From contig JAHDLO010000001.1 of NCBI GenBank assembly GCA_018432235.1, forward strand, positions 124,001 through 188,000: a stretch of 64,000 bases of DNA. Reading direction: 5' to 3'. The stretch is from Clostridiaceae bacterium. Lineage in GTDB: Bacteria; Bacillota; Clostridia; Peptostreptococcales; Natronincolaceae. A program made the translations under genes and the position numbers. Below the pieces are notes generated by a model that worked only from the letters and a program-made list of their open reading frames with translations, was not told where the DNA came from and did no database searches. Shown piece after piece: positions 8,505-16,484 of this stretch. Position 1 is the stretch's first letter; the number at the start of each line of letters is the position of its first letter.

Positions 8505-9553
8505 AAGGCCCTCCCTTGCTTACGGGCGACATATAGAAAGAAGGGTACCCCCACCAGGGAAATTAGAGCCCCTATAGGTATTTCAAAGGGAGGATTGAGG
8601 GTGCGGGCACCTAAATCCGCCAATACCATCAGCAGTGCTCCCAATACAGCCGAGGTGGGAATCACCCATCGGTAATCCACCCCCACAAGGTAACGGGCCA
8701 GATGAGGAATAATGAGGCCAACAAAGCCCACACTCCCCACAACAGAGACCGAAGCCCCTGCCAATATTAAAACAACAAGAGAACACAAACCGCCTACTAC
8801 CTCAGTATTTAAGCCCAGTCCTCTTGCAACATCCTCTCCAAGGCTCAGCAAGGAGATGGCGTGGGAAAGAGCTATGGCTGCCAAAAGACCGCCAAGTATC
8901 CATGGGGTCATAATCCTGATCTGCATCCAATTAGAGCCTGCAACACCGCCCACAGTCCAAAACATGATGCTTTGAGCCACATCAAAATATAATGCTATCC
9001 CCTGACTGAGGGCTATCAAAAGGGCGCTTACGGCTGCCCCCGCCAGCACAAGCCGCATAGGCGCATCCTCTCCGCTGCGGCGGGAAGCCATGGTATTAAC
9101 CATAAATGCCCCCAAAGCCGCTCCCAAAAAGGAAAATAGCATAGTCTTGATGTAACTTATGCCAGGAAAAAAGGCAAAGCATATGGAAAGCGCAAAGCCG
9201 GCCCCGGCATTAAGCCCCATCAGCCCGGAATCCGCCATAGGATTTCGTGTGGTACCCTGCATTATGGCTCCCGCCACAGCAAGAGAAGCCCCTACCATAA
9301 CACTTGCAATTACCCTTGGAAGACGCAGATCAACTACAATTAGATGCTGTGTGTTTTCTGAATCAAAGCGGAACAAGGCATCCCAAACCGTTATTGTGGA
9401 GATATTGGCGGCCCCCTTGGCTATAGAAATCACCATAAAAAGGAAAATCAGCCCTACACCTGTCAGAATAATGATCCAGGGGACCCATCCTCGGTCCTTC
9501 TTCTTTTTCTGCATTAGCTGATGCGATTGAGCTATTTCGTTTGTTTGCTTCAT
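8501..9553 (-). CDS. FecCD-family ABC transporter permease (first of pair)
   Basis: A 350-aa FecCD-type permease, paralogous to the downstream one. It shows VDLRLPRVIASVMVGASLAVAG, RNPMADSGLMGLNAGAG, and the coupling motif GLIIPHLARYLVGVDYRWVIP. The unusually long charged N-terminus contains a KKKKDR cluster before the first membrane segment. The gene starts about 160 nt after the binding-protein gene; its ATG is preceded by AAGGAGG. The 4-bp overlap with the next permease gene indicates coupled translation. Confidence 0.93.
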   Translation of the reverse strand: MKQTNEIAQSHQLMQKKKKDRGWVPWIIILTGVGLIFLFMVISIAKGAANISTITVWDALFRFDSENTQHLIVVDLRLPRVIASVMVGASLAVAGAIMQGTTRNPMADSGLMGLNAGAGFALSICFAFFPGISYIKTMLFSFLGAALGAFMVNTMASRRSGEDAPMRLVLAGAAVSALLIALSQGIALYFDVAQSIMFWTVGGVAGSNWMQIRIMTPWILGGLLAAIALSHAISLLSLGEDVARGLGLNTEVVGGLCSLVVLILAGASVSVVGSVGFVGLIIPHLARYLVGVDYRWVIPTSAVLGALLMVLADLGARTLNPPFEIPIGALISLVGVPFFLYVARKQGRAL

Positions 9554-9714
9554 TTGCTGATTACCTCCTTGTGCTCACCTTCCGTGCCCTCACCGCCTTG
9601 GTGGCGCTGGTAGTATGTATGAATAAGAAAAACCAGGGCACAGACCTATGAACAGGCTGCACCCTGTATAAATACTTTCTTTTTGTCTGTTATAGCTTCA
9701 GGCTCGTTTTAATA

Positions 9715-10665
9715 CTACTCTGAATATACCTCCAGCAGCTTTTCAGCCGTAAGCCTCATGGCAATCGGACCAAAGGTATTGAGAGAATCATTGAAATAAA
9801 ATACCCGACCGTTTTTAACTGCCGCCATCGATTGCCATACAGAGGAGGACTCCTGAGACTGTATAAATCCATGGGCAGTTTCATAGTAGTCCTGGAAGGC
9901 TACGTAATCAGGATTCATTTCGGCTACAGCCTCCAATGATAAGGACTCATATTCATCTGGATAGCCTTCTGGCTTGGAAATGCCAAAAGTTTCGTAATAT
10001 TCCTTATTGCCTCTGGAAATAAAAAGCTTTCCATCTGTTCGGAACAGGGCAAAGGTCTTGTTGCTACTGCTAAGCTCTTTCTTTGCTGAGGAAATAATAG
10101 CCTCTGTTTCCGCTATAAAGGCCTCTGCAAAATCCTCCTTGCCGACAATTTCTGCGCAAGCCATAGTCTGCTGCTGCCAAGGGGCATTGAAATCCACCTG
10201 TACCACCGGAGCTATCTGCACCAGCTGGTCATATATTTTATCAACATGCCCGCTAAAGGTTACAATAACATCAGGCATTACCTCTAAAATTGCCTCCAGA
10301 TTCAGCTCTCTGGCACTTCCCAAATCAATAATCTCCGCAGTACCTACATATGGCTTCAGCGTTTCCCATTCCTCCAGAGCCTTCATTGCATTTCCTATCG
10401 ATGCACCGGTTGAAGCAATAGGTGGTGTTTCCAGTGCAAAGAAATACTCTAAATACATAGAGTGAAGTATTGCTATTCTCTCCGGCTGCTTCTCTAATAC
10501 CACTGTATTACCAGCTGCATCCTGAATAGTTCTGGGCCATACTGATTCCTCAGAATTGTTTATTTCTGGTGTACCGGTATTATTATCCGCCGGACTTTCG
10601 CTGCAGCCCGTCAGAATTCCTGTTAAAAGCACTAATATGACCATTAGTCCCATAAGTCTCTTCAT
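9715..10665 (-). CDS. Iron-chelate-type ABC transporter substrate-binding lipoprotein (FepB/FhuD/BtuF-like)
   Basis: A 316-aa lipoprotein: N-terminal MKRLMGLMVILV hydrophobic region and lipobox ILTGC (Cys21), then a Ser/Asn-rich linker. The mature part fits the helical-backbone class III binding fold: TIQDAAGNTVVLEKQPERIAILHS, then EAILEVMPDVIVTFSG, the C-terminal half with MNPDYVAFQDYYE, and AAVKNGRVFYFNDSL. This class binds siderophores, haem, cobalamin or related chelates. It begins the importer plus reductase operon; a palindromic operator and an extended -10 box lie just upstream. Confidence 0.92.
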   Translation of the reverse strand: MKRLMGLMVILVLLTGILTGCSESPADNNTGTPEINNSEESVWPRTIQDAAGNTVVLEKQPERIAILHSMYLEYFFALETPPIASTGASIGNAMKALEEWETLKPYVGTAEIIDLGSARELNLEAILEVMPDVIVTFSGHVDKIYDQLVQIAPVVQVDFNAPWQQQTMACAEIVGKEDFAEAFIAETEAIISSAKKELSSSNKTFALFRTDGKLFISRGNKEYYETFGISKPEGYPDEYESLSLEAVAEMNPDYVAFQDYYETAHGFIQSQESSSVWQSMAAVKNGRVFYFNDSLNTFGPIAMRLTAEKLLEVYSE

Positions 10666-10692
10666 TGTCGATTCCTCCTAGTTTATATTAGC

Positions 10693-10726
10693 AGTTAGAT
10701 AATGCTAACTTTCAAAGGCTATTATA
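10693..10726 (-). promoter_or_regulatory. Operator-like palindrome and -10 box before the binding-protein gene
   Basis: AGTTAG-N6-CTAACT at 10693-10710 lies 10 nt downstream of an extended -10 element (TGCTATAAT on the minus strand, hexamer 10721-10726), that is, over the start of the transcript. The same palindrome, with matching outer bases, occurs at 11705-11722 before the AraC-type gene. Position over the start site suggests repression. Confidence 0.65.
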
Positions 10727-10738
10727 GCAAAACTTATT

Positions 10739-11587
10739 CTATATTAAAATGGAGCCATCCTGAAAGACATATGGATTATTCCTGAATTTTTCTCTCATTT
10801 TGCTGGGTGACACATCAAACCTTTTCTTAAATATCCTGCTGAAATATAGGGCATCTGGATAGCCTACGCTTTTTGCCACATCCCCTATAGGGGCATCGCC
10901 GGTAATCAATAGCTCCTTTGCTCGATTCAAGCGATAGGACATAAGGTAATCACCGGGTCCCATTCCGGTATACTTATTAAAAACATAATAAAGGCGATTT
11001 TCATTGACCTCATTTTGCTCCGCCAGGCCTCTAACCGAAAGGGCCTCCATATAATGCTCCTGCAGATAGGTCAATGCCGTTTCGAAAAGGACCTGAACAT
11101 CGTCCTTTCCTTGGTCTCGAGCACATACAAAAACCTCCTCCAGCGCACAACGAAAAAGTGTCTCCGTTTGAAATCCAGATATGGCCCCCGGTTGATTATA
11201 GGCCTTCCAGAGCCTCAGCAGCAGCTCCTTAAGCCTAAGGCTCTGCCCTGTGGTCAACTGGAAATGCGTCTCCGGAAGGGATAGTCCCTTGGGTTCTGCA
11301 TTGATATCATATAGAACTGAAATAAACTCCCATTGACTGTTGCCTATTACCTTTTTGTCAAGACTCATATCTGCACCCCCATGGATAATATTCCCCACAG
11401 CCGCCTTATAGGGGGTCCCATTAAAATGAAACTGCGCCTTTCCGCTGAGGGGAAAGATAAAGCCGGGAAAGGGGGTTGATTTCTGCCATCCGGCACTACC
11501 GGCTTCGATCCTATAATGATAGACGCCTTGTACGCGAAAGGAGGAATTAGTAAAATGCTCCACCAGCCGATTAAGTTCTATTTCCAT
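10739..11587 (-). CDS. AraC-family transcriptional regulator with cupin-like sensor domain
   Basis: A 282-aa regulator. The ATG at 11587 has GGGAG 9 nt upstream and is preferred over an in-frame TTG at 11596 that would overlap that site. Residues 1-150 look like a cupin-type ligand-binding domain (FIFPLSGKAQFHFNG, AAVGNIIHGG). The C-terminal 100 residues carry the two-helix-turn-helix AraC module: LSVRGLAEQNEVNENRLYYVF and GDVAKSVGYPDALYFSRIFKKRF, followed by SPSKMR. It is followed by the chelate importer and nitrogenase-like genes on the same strand and probably controls them, perhaps after sensing the imported chelate as other AraC-type siderophore regulators do. That role is inferred from position. 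Confidence 0.9.
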   Translation of the reverse strand: MEIELNRLVEHFTNSSFRVQGVYHYRIEAGSAGWQKSTPFPGFIFPLSGKAQFHFNGTPYKAAVGNIIHGGADMSLDKKVIGNSQWEFISVLYDINAEPKGLSLPETHFQLTTGQSLRLKELLLRLWKAYNQPGAISGFQTETLFRCALEEVFVCARDQGKDDVQVLFETALTYLQEHYMEALSVRGLAEQNEVNENRLYYVFNKYTGMGPGDYLMSYRLNRAKELLITGDAPIGDVAKSVGYPDALYFSRIFKKRFDVSPSKMREKFRNNPYVFQDGSILI

Positions 11588-11615
11588 AAAGCCCAACTCC
11601 CTTAATATTTTTATA

Positions 11616-11653
11616 CTTCAGCTTTTTCACAGTTTTACCTGTGCAGCTGAGTA
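11616..11653 (-). other. Potential stem-loop in the AraC-gene leader
   Basis: Nested inverted repeats CAGCT (11619-11623) with AGCTG (11645-11649) and CACAG (11628-11632) with CTGTG (11639-11643) could fold in the leader RNA of the AraC-type gene, downstream of the operator at 11705-11722. No U tract follows. The rest of 11654-11815 is AT-rich and holds only the promoter and operator described separately. Confidence 0.4.
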
Positions 11654-11704
11654 TTTCCTTTATGCCACCTATGTATATCGGTAAATATGTTATTTCATGA
11701 ATAC

Positions 11705-11733
11705 AGTTAGTGCTTTCTAACTTTTTTATTATA
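11705..11733 (-). promoter_or_regulatory. Second copy of the AGTTAG-N6-CTAACT operator with -10 box, before the AraC gene
   Basis: AGTTAG (11705-11710) and CTAACT (11717-11722) form a perfect inverted repeat with a 6-nt spacer. A TATAAT hexamer (11728-11733, minus strand) lies 5 nt upstream, so the palindrome covers the expected transcription start. A -35 box is not clear. The arrangement repeats at 10693-10726. Confidence 0.65.
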
Positions 11734-11815
11734 TCATTTTTTATTTTACTGTGCTATTGGATTTTATGATAATGACTCATACTGCTTAATGTGCAGACAT
11801 CTATATGTACTGCAA

Positions 11816-11853
11816 AAGGCCATAGGATAAATTATACTTTGCCCTATGGCCTT
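11816..11853 (-). terminator. Terminator of the acid-catabolism operon
   Basis: Perfect 11-bp arms AAGGCCATAGG (11816-11826) and CCTATGGCCTT (11843-11853) with a 16-nt loop; a short TTTT follows on the minus strand. It lies 18 nt after the carboxyltransferase stop codon and probably ends the operon that starts near 20768. Confidence 0.75.
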
Positions 11854-11870
11854 GCTTATGCTATAACGCC

Positions 11871-13265
11871 TTATACAGGATGCACCGGAGCTTCTTCATT
11901 ATACAAACTTGTCTCAATTTTATATTTTCTGCTCCATCTTTCCTTAAAATAACTCATAGCCACCTGGGGAAACAAGCCATAGGTCAGCACATCCTCCTCC
12001 TGCTCTATAAACTCCTTCGCCGCCGCCCTTAGCTCCAACAGCTGCGGTGAAATTAAATCGGCAGGTCTGACGGCTATAGGCTCTTCGTCCCCTATAATTT
12101 TCTTCTTTATGTCTGATGGTATCTCTGCCGCTGCTTTTCCATAATGACCTCTGACATAATCCTTGATCTCCTTTGGTACCATTTTGTAGCGCTGACCAAG
12201 AATTACATTTAAAACAGCTTGAGTTCCCACCATCTGACTCATTGGGGTCACCAGAGGAGGAAAACCTAAATCCTCTCTAACTCTAGGTACCTCTGCTAAA
12301 ACCTCCTCCAGCCTGTCGGTTTTATTTTGCTGCTTAAGCTGGGATATTAAGTTTGACAGCATACCTCCGGGTATCTGATATACAAGAGTATTTATATCGA
12401 CCCCTAATACCTTAGGGTCTATCATACCATTTTCAAAATATTTATCTCTTATAGGTTTAAAATACTCGGTTATTTCATTTAATCTTTCCAAATCCAGCCC
12501 AGTATCATATGGTGTGCCCTTTAATGCTGCTATCAAGGGTTCAGTAGCCGGCTGTGAGGTTCCCATAGCCAGTGGGGAGATGGCTGTATCCACCACATCA
12601 GCGCCTGCCTCAATAGCCTTCAAATATGTCATCGAGGCTAATCCACTGCTATAATGCGAATGCACCTGTATAGGCAGCTTTATTGCTGCTTTAAGCGCCT
12701 TCACCAATTCATAGGCAACATAGGGAGCCAGTATCCCGGACATATCCTTGATGCAAATAGAATCTGCCCCTAAGGCCGCCATTTCCTTTGCCTTTTGAAT
12801 ATAATAAGGGATGTCATGCACAGGGCTGATGGTGTAGGACAGAGCACATTGGGCATGGGCGCCCTCCCTTTTAACCGCCTTCATGGTGGTTTCCAGATTT
12901 CTAACATCATTCAGGGCATCAAACATACGTACAATATCGATGCCATTTGCAATAGCTTTACCGACAAACGCCTCTACAACATCATCTGCATAGTGCCTGT
13001 AGCCCAGCAGGTTCTGGCCCCTTAGAAGCATTTGAAGCTTGGTCTTTTTCATAATTGCTCTGATTTTTCTTAATCTATCCCAGGGGTCCTCCTTTAAAAA
13101 CCTCAGACAGGAATCAAAGGTGGCACCTCCCCACATTTCAAGTGAATAATATCCCACGTCATCCAATTTTTCTGCTATTGACAGCATCTCCTCCGTTGTC
13201 ATTCTAGTCGCCAACAGAGATTGGTGGGCATCTCTATATACAGTTTCAGTGATTTTAACTCCCAT
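11871..13265 (-). CDS. Pyruvate/oxaloacetate carboxyltransferase subunit (PycB / OadA / transcarboxylase 5S type)
   Basis: A 464-aa protein starting at the ATG at 13265, which has GGAGGAGG just upstream; the longer frame extends into the neighbouring gene. It has the carboxyltransferase TIM barrel: TETVYRDAHQSLLATR (metal-binding Asp), EMWGGATFD, FDALNDVRN, ICIKDMSGILAPY (carboxylated Lys), and QVHSHYSSGLA (metal-binding His-x-His). A helical C-terminal region ends at residue 464 without a biotinyl AMKM domain, so a separate biotin carrier would be needed; none is encoded nearby. In this operon it could decarboxylate oxaloacetate or interconvert it with pyruvate, both possible products of an RraA-type aldolase. 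Confidence 0.9.
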   Translation of the reverse strand: MGVKITETVYRDAHQSLLATRMTTEEMLSIAEKLDDVGYYSLEMWGGATFDSCLRFLKEDPWDRLRKIRAIMKKTKLQMLLRGQNLLGYRHYADDVVEAFVGKAIANGIDIVRMFDALNDVRNLETTMKAVKREGAHAQCALSYTISPVHDIPYYIQKAKEMAALGADSICIKDMSGILAPYVAYELVKALKAAIKLPIQVHSHYSSGLASMTYLKAIEAGADVVDTAISPLAMGTSQPATEPLIAALKGTPYDTGLDLERLNEITEYFKPIRDKYFENGMIDPKVLGVDINTLVYQIPGGMLSNLISQLKQQNKTDRLEEVLAEVPRVREDLGFPPLVTPMSQMVGTQAVLNVILGQRYKMVPKEIKDYVRGHYGKAAAEIPSDIKKKIIGDEEPIAVRPADLISPQLLELRAAAKEFIEQEEDVLTYGLFPQVAMSYFKERWSRKYKIETSLYNEEAPVHPV

Positions 13266-13285
13266 TCTTCCTCCTCCTAATGCCT

Positions 13286-14323
13286 CTATCTTAAATACAA
13301 GCTGAATATTTGCGGTAAAATCAGATATATGGTTAATAGTCTGGTTGTCTGGAACAGGCTCACTAAAAATATGTCTGTATCCATATCCTCCGCTAATATA
13401 ACCATTTGTGACAGGCCTGCCGGAGCTGTGCATAAAATACATGTACCAATCTCCCATTTTGTTAGTGCTTCAACGATATACGCCAACAGTATACCGCTGA
13501 CAACCATAAACAATGGTAAAACTATCATCGGTCCTATCAACCGTGTAAGCTGCATAAAGGTTTCCTCGGTAAAACCCATGCCAATACTAATACCTATCCC
13601 GATTTGTGCGCTTATCTGAATATGCTTTGGCAGGTATGCAGATTTATCCAGTATAATACTGCTGGCCCCCACCCCTATAATAGCTCCGACTAAGCCGCCA
13701 GCTGGGAACTTTATATAGATGAGAAAAATACCCAATAGCAATCCACAAGCTAGGATTTCAGGAGCTATTTTTTTCTTAACCGCCACCTCTTTTATCGCTA
13801 TTTCTTCCACCTTAGCAATTGTACTCGCTTTTCTCCTCTTAAGACTTAATAAATAGAAGGAAACAAAGGATACGATAAAGCTTAATCGGATTAGCTGCAG
13901 CAAGGCTACAGTGGGAACATCTGCCCCATAGGAAAATGCAGCTACACTCATCTCTGCCATTCCGCCGGGGGTACCTGCCAAAAGTGCTGTGGCTAAATCC
14001 AAATCTGTAAATCTGACTAAAACATGAGCTGATACAATAGATGAAGCAATTGTCCAAATCAGTATGATGATGAAGGTATATAGGGATTTTTTATTTTTCA
14101 GTAGCTCAAATTGACTTCTTGTTACCCGCATTCCTACGAAGATACCCAATACCAGCTGAAACAAGGAAATGCTTAACCTGGGAAGCTGAGGCATATCGAA
14201 GCCGGCTATTTTTGCTATTCCGATAAAAAGCATTGGACCCAGCAATGAAGGGGCAGGGGCCTTAAGCTTTTTAGTAATGAACCATCCAAGTGTACCAATA
14301 CACGCCATTGAAAGATATATCAT
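13286..14323 (-). CDS. AbrB-family (duplicated) membrane transporter
   Basis: A 345-aa membrane protein with about ten hydrophobic segments in two homologous halves. Each half has the AbrB-family pattern: APAPSLLGPMLF with LFQLVLGIFVGMRVTRSQF, and ISAQIGIGISIGMGFTEETF; TPGGMAEMSVAAFSYGAD and TAPAGLSQMVILAED are the matching loops. This family (older label: AbrB/ammonia monooxygenase-like, not the AbrB DNA-binding protein) often accompanies carboxylate operons. It lies 20 nt before the carboxyltransferase gene and after TctA, so the operon encodes two different transport systems. Direction of transport is unknown; export of a product is one possibility. Confidence 0.82.
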   Translation of the reverse strand: MIYLSMACIGTLGWFITKKLKAPAPSLLGPMLFIGIAKIAGFDMPQLPRLSISLFQLVLGIFVGMRVTRSQFELLKNKKSLYTFIIILIWTIASSIVSAHVLVRFTDLDLATALLAGTPGGMAEMSVAAFSYGADVPTVALLQLIRLSFIVSFVSFYLLSLKRRKASTIAKVEEIAIKEVAVKKKIAPEILACGLLLGIFLIYIKFPAGGLVGAIIGVGASSIILDKSAYLPKHIQISAQIGIGISIGMGFTEETFMQLTRLIGPMIVLPLFMVVSGILLAYIVEALTKWEIGTCILCTAPAGLSQMVILAEDMDTDIFLVSLFQTTRLLTIYLILPQIFSLYLR

Positions 14324-14426
14324 TGTACTAACCTTCCTTCTACACAGTCAGCTGAAATAGGCAGTTAAATGAAGAAATTGCACGTCACCTTTGCATATGG
14401 AAGGCCAAGCATGCAATCTCATCATA

Positions 14427-15923
14427 TTATACAAGCGCCTTTTTCTTCTCCTTGAATTGCTTGATATATGGGTTTAGAAAAGCCATGATAGATACTATAA
14501 GAATTACCAGGGATATAGGTCTTGTAATAAATCCCATCCAACTGCCATTATTCACAATAAGCTGCTTTCTCAAGGAGTTTTCAGCAATTTTCCCCAGTAT
14601 GAGACCCAAAACAAAGGAGGAGGTTGAATACTTATACTTATTGAAATAGTATCCTATAAAGCTGAACACGAAGAGGATTATGACATCGGTGAAGTTATTC
14701 CTTAGAGAATAAGCACCTACGATTCCCAGCACCATGATCAAAACCGCCAGGAAGGGATATGGCAGCTTTAGTATTTTTGCAAACTCCTTGGAAATAAACT
14801 TTCCTAAAAAAAGCAGCAGCAAAGAGGCTATGATAATCCCTATAAATATACTATAAAGCATAGTAGGCTGCTGCTTTAGCAGCAAAGGCCCGGGGGTTAG
14901 GCCATGAAGCATGAAGGCTGCCATTATAATTGCAGCAACAGGGCTACCAGGTATCCCTAAGGTCAGAGTGGGCACGAGACTTCCGCCAACTGCACCATTA
15001 TTTGAGGCTTCTGCCGCAATGATGCCCTCCTCTACTCCTGTACCAAAGAGCTCGGGGTTTTTGCTTGTTCGTACCTCTTCGCTATAGGCGATAAAGGCAG
15101 CTATAGAACCTCCTGCTGCCGGAATAATTCCGACAATGGTACCAATAATAGAAGCACGAATATAGGTTATCCACTTTGAAAGAATTTCCTTTAATTTAAT
15201 AAATTCAAAATTATCATATTGAGTTAATTCTCCCTCATTTAATCGATTACCGCATTTATCTGAAATGTTTTTATATACCTCAGCCAGTGCATATGCCCCT
15301 ATCATAACGGGAATATAGTCTATCCCACCAAAAAGCCAAGGCTGATCGAAGGTAAATCTCGCAACCCCGTTTATCGCATCCAAGCCAACAGTTGACAGCA
15401 GCAGCCCCAAGCAAGCCGAAAACAAAGATTTTAGCTGATTTTTAGATCCAAGGCTGGATATACAGCTTAATCCCAGCAGAGCCAGAGCAAAATATTCTGC
15501 GCTTTGAAATTTAAGTGCCAGCTTTGCCAAAAGCGGAGCTGCCACCAGCATGCTTAAGGCAGAGACTATACTGCCAACTGCCGATGCAGTTATGGCTATA
15601 CCTAAAGCCCTTCCGGCCTTTCCCTGTAATGCCATCGGATAGCCGTCAAAGGTGGTTGCAATTGCACTGGGTGTACCGGGAACCCGCAGTAAAATAGAGG
15701 ATATACTACCTCCGGCCTGTGCGCCTACATTTACCGCAACAAGGGTAACTATCCCTACAATGGGATTCATATTATAGGTAAAGGGCAGCAGCAGGATAAC
15801 TGCCATTGAAGGACCCAACCCCGGCAAAGCACCACAAATAATGCCAAAGGCGGTACCAAGCATTAAAAACATCAGCGCAATGGGACTCATTACTATGGTT
15901 AATGCCTGAAAAATTTGTTCCAT
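14427..15923 (-). CDS. Tripartite tricarboxylate transporter, large permease (TctA family)
   Basis: A 498-aa protein with 11-12 membrane segments. It has the TctA motif GALPGLGPSMAVILLLPFTY near residue 33, repeated in the second half as GIIPAAGGSIAAFIAYSEE, plus GVEEGIIAAEASNNGAVGGSLVPTLTLGIPGSP. It works with the TctB and TctC proteins encoded upstream for Na+- or H+-coupled, high-affinity uptake of di- or tricarboxylates. The substrate cannot be read from sequence. Confidence 0.95.
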   Translation of the reverse strand: MEQIFQALTIVMSPIALMFLMLGTAFGIICGALPGLGPSMAVILLLPFTYNMNPIVGIVTLVAVNVGAQAGGSISSILLRVPGTPSAIATTFDGYPMALQGKAGRALGIAITASAVGSIVSALSMLVAAPLLAKLALKFQSAEYFALALLGLSCISSLGSKNQLKSLFSACLGLLLSTVGLDAINGVARFTFDQPWLFGGIDYIPVMIGAYALAEVYKNISDKCGNRLNEGELTQYDNFEFIKLKEILSKWITYIRASIIGTIVGIIPAAGGSIAAFIAYSEEVRTSKNPELFGTGVEEGIIAAEASNNGAVGGSLVPTLTLGIPGSPVAAIIMAAFMLHGLTPGPLLLKQQPTMLYSIFIGIIIASLLLLFLGKFISKEFAKILKLPYPFLAVLIMVLGIVGAYSLRNNFTDVIILFVFSFIGYYFNKYKYSTSSFVLGLILGKIAENSLRKQLIVNNGSWMGFITRPISLVILIVSIMAFLNPYIKQFKEKKKALV

Positions 15924-15943
15924 TTACTTCACCTCCATACGCA

Positions 15944-16423
15944 TTAATATATCAGATAGCTTAGCTCTCTAAGTATGCCCAGTCCTCTAGGTAGCGCAAT
16001 GTAGAATACACGCCCAAAGATCAGGGTTATTGAAAGCGTTAATATAAGCACAAATAAAATACCCTTTGCTTTTCCCTTATAGCCCATATTCCATAGGGAA
16101 GCAATGCCGAATAGCAGCGTTCCGATTATAAAGCCTAAATAATTCAGGGTAAAAATATATACGCCAAAAAGCCCAATATTCAGGAGCATAATTTTCAGAC
16201 CCTTATCATGGATGTCAAATAATCCCTTTTTCCTTTTCCCTCTTTCCTTGTAGCTGTTATAGCTAATCATAGCCAATAAAATTAAGCTTATGACGATAAC
16301 CATTTGTGGAAAACCGCCGGGTCCAATTTTATCAGTGGATATCTTCATACCGCCAAAGTTAGTTGATAGGGCTAAAAGCACTAAAAGGAATATGCCTATA
16401 ATCAGATTGAATACCAATTCCAT
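15944..16423 (-). CDS. Tripartite tricarboxylate transporter, small permease (TctB family)
   Basis: A 159-aa protein with four hydrophobic segments, the TctB architecture; the segment KISTDKIGPGGFPQMVIVISLILL after the first helix is characteristic. The ATG at 16423 is preferred (AGGAG 10 nt upstream); a longer frame would start inside the stem-loop at 16447-16465. It lies 20 nt before tctA. Confidence 0.9.
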   Translation of the reverse strand: MELVFNLIIGIFLLVLLALSTNFGGMKISTDKIGPGGFPQMVIVISLILLAMISYNSYKERGKRKKGLFDIHDKGLKIMLLNIGLFGVYIFTLNYLGFIIGTLLFGIASLWNMGYKGKAKGILFVLILTLSITLIFGRVFYIALPRGLGILRELSYLIY

Positions 16424-16446
16424 ATGATTCGCTCCTTTTACCTCCG

Positions 16447-16465
16447 GGGCTCCCAAAGGGAGCCC
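16447..16465 (-). other. GC-rich intercistronic stem-loop between tctC- and tctB-like genes
   Basis: GGGCTCCC (16447-16454) and GGGAGCCC (16458-16465) form a perfect 8-bp stem with a 3-nt loop. No U tract follows on the minus strand and the tctB ribosome site lies directly downstream. It probably stabilises the upstream binding-protein message rather than ending transcription. Confidence 0.6.
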
Positions 16466-16484
16466 TCAGGGGTTTTATACATAT

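Noticed and set aside
9554..9714. Cobalamin riboswitch between binding-protein and permease genes
   Set aside because: Only short inverted repeats (TGCCCT with AGGGCA, CACC with GGTG) are visible; I do not see the conserved core expected of a cobalamin riboswitch and 160 nt is tight.
10693..10710. Fur box
   Set aside because: The palindrome does not contain the GATAAT-type hexamer array of Fur sites; its half-site AGTTAG and 6-nt spacer are different.
11871..13265. Complete pyruvate carboxylase or a biotin-containing oxaloacetate decarboxylase alpha chain
   Set aside because: There is no biotin carboxylase domain and no AMKM biotinyl motif; the protein ends after the carboxyltransferase and helical region.
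16447..16465. Intrinsic terminator between tctC- and tctB-like genes
   Set aside because: No U tract follows and the genes form one functional transporter, so termination here would be counterproductive.
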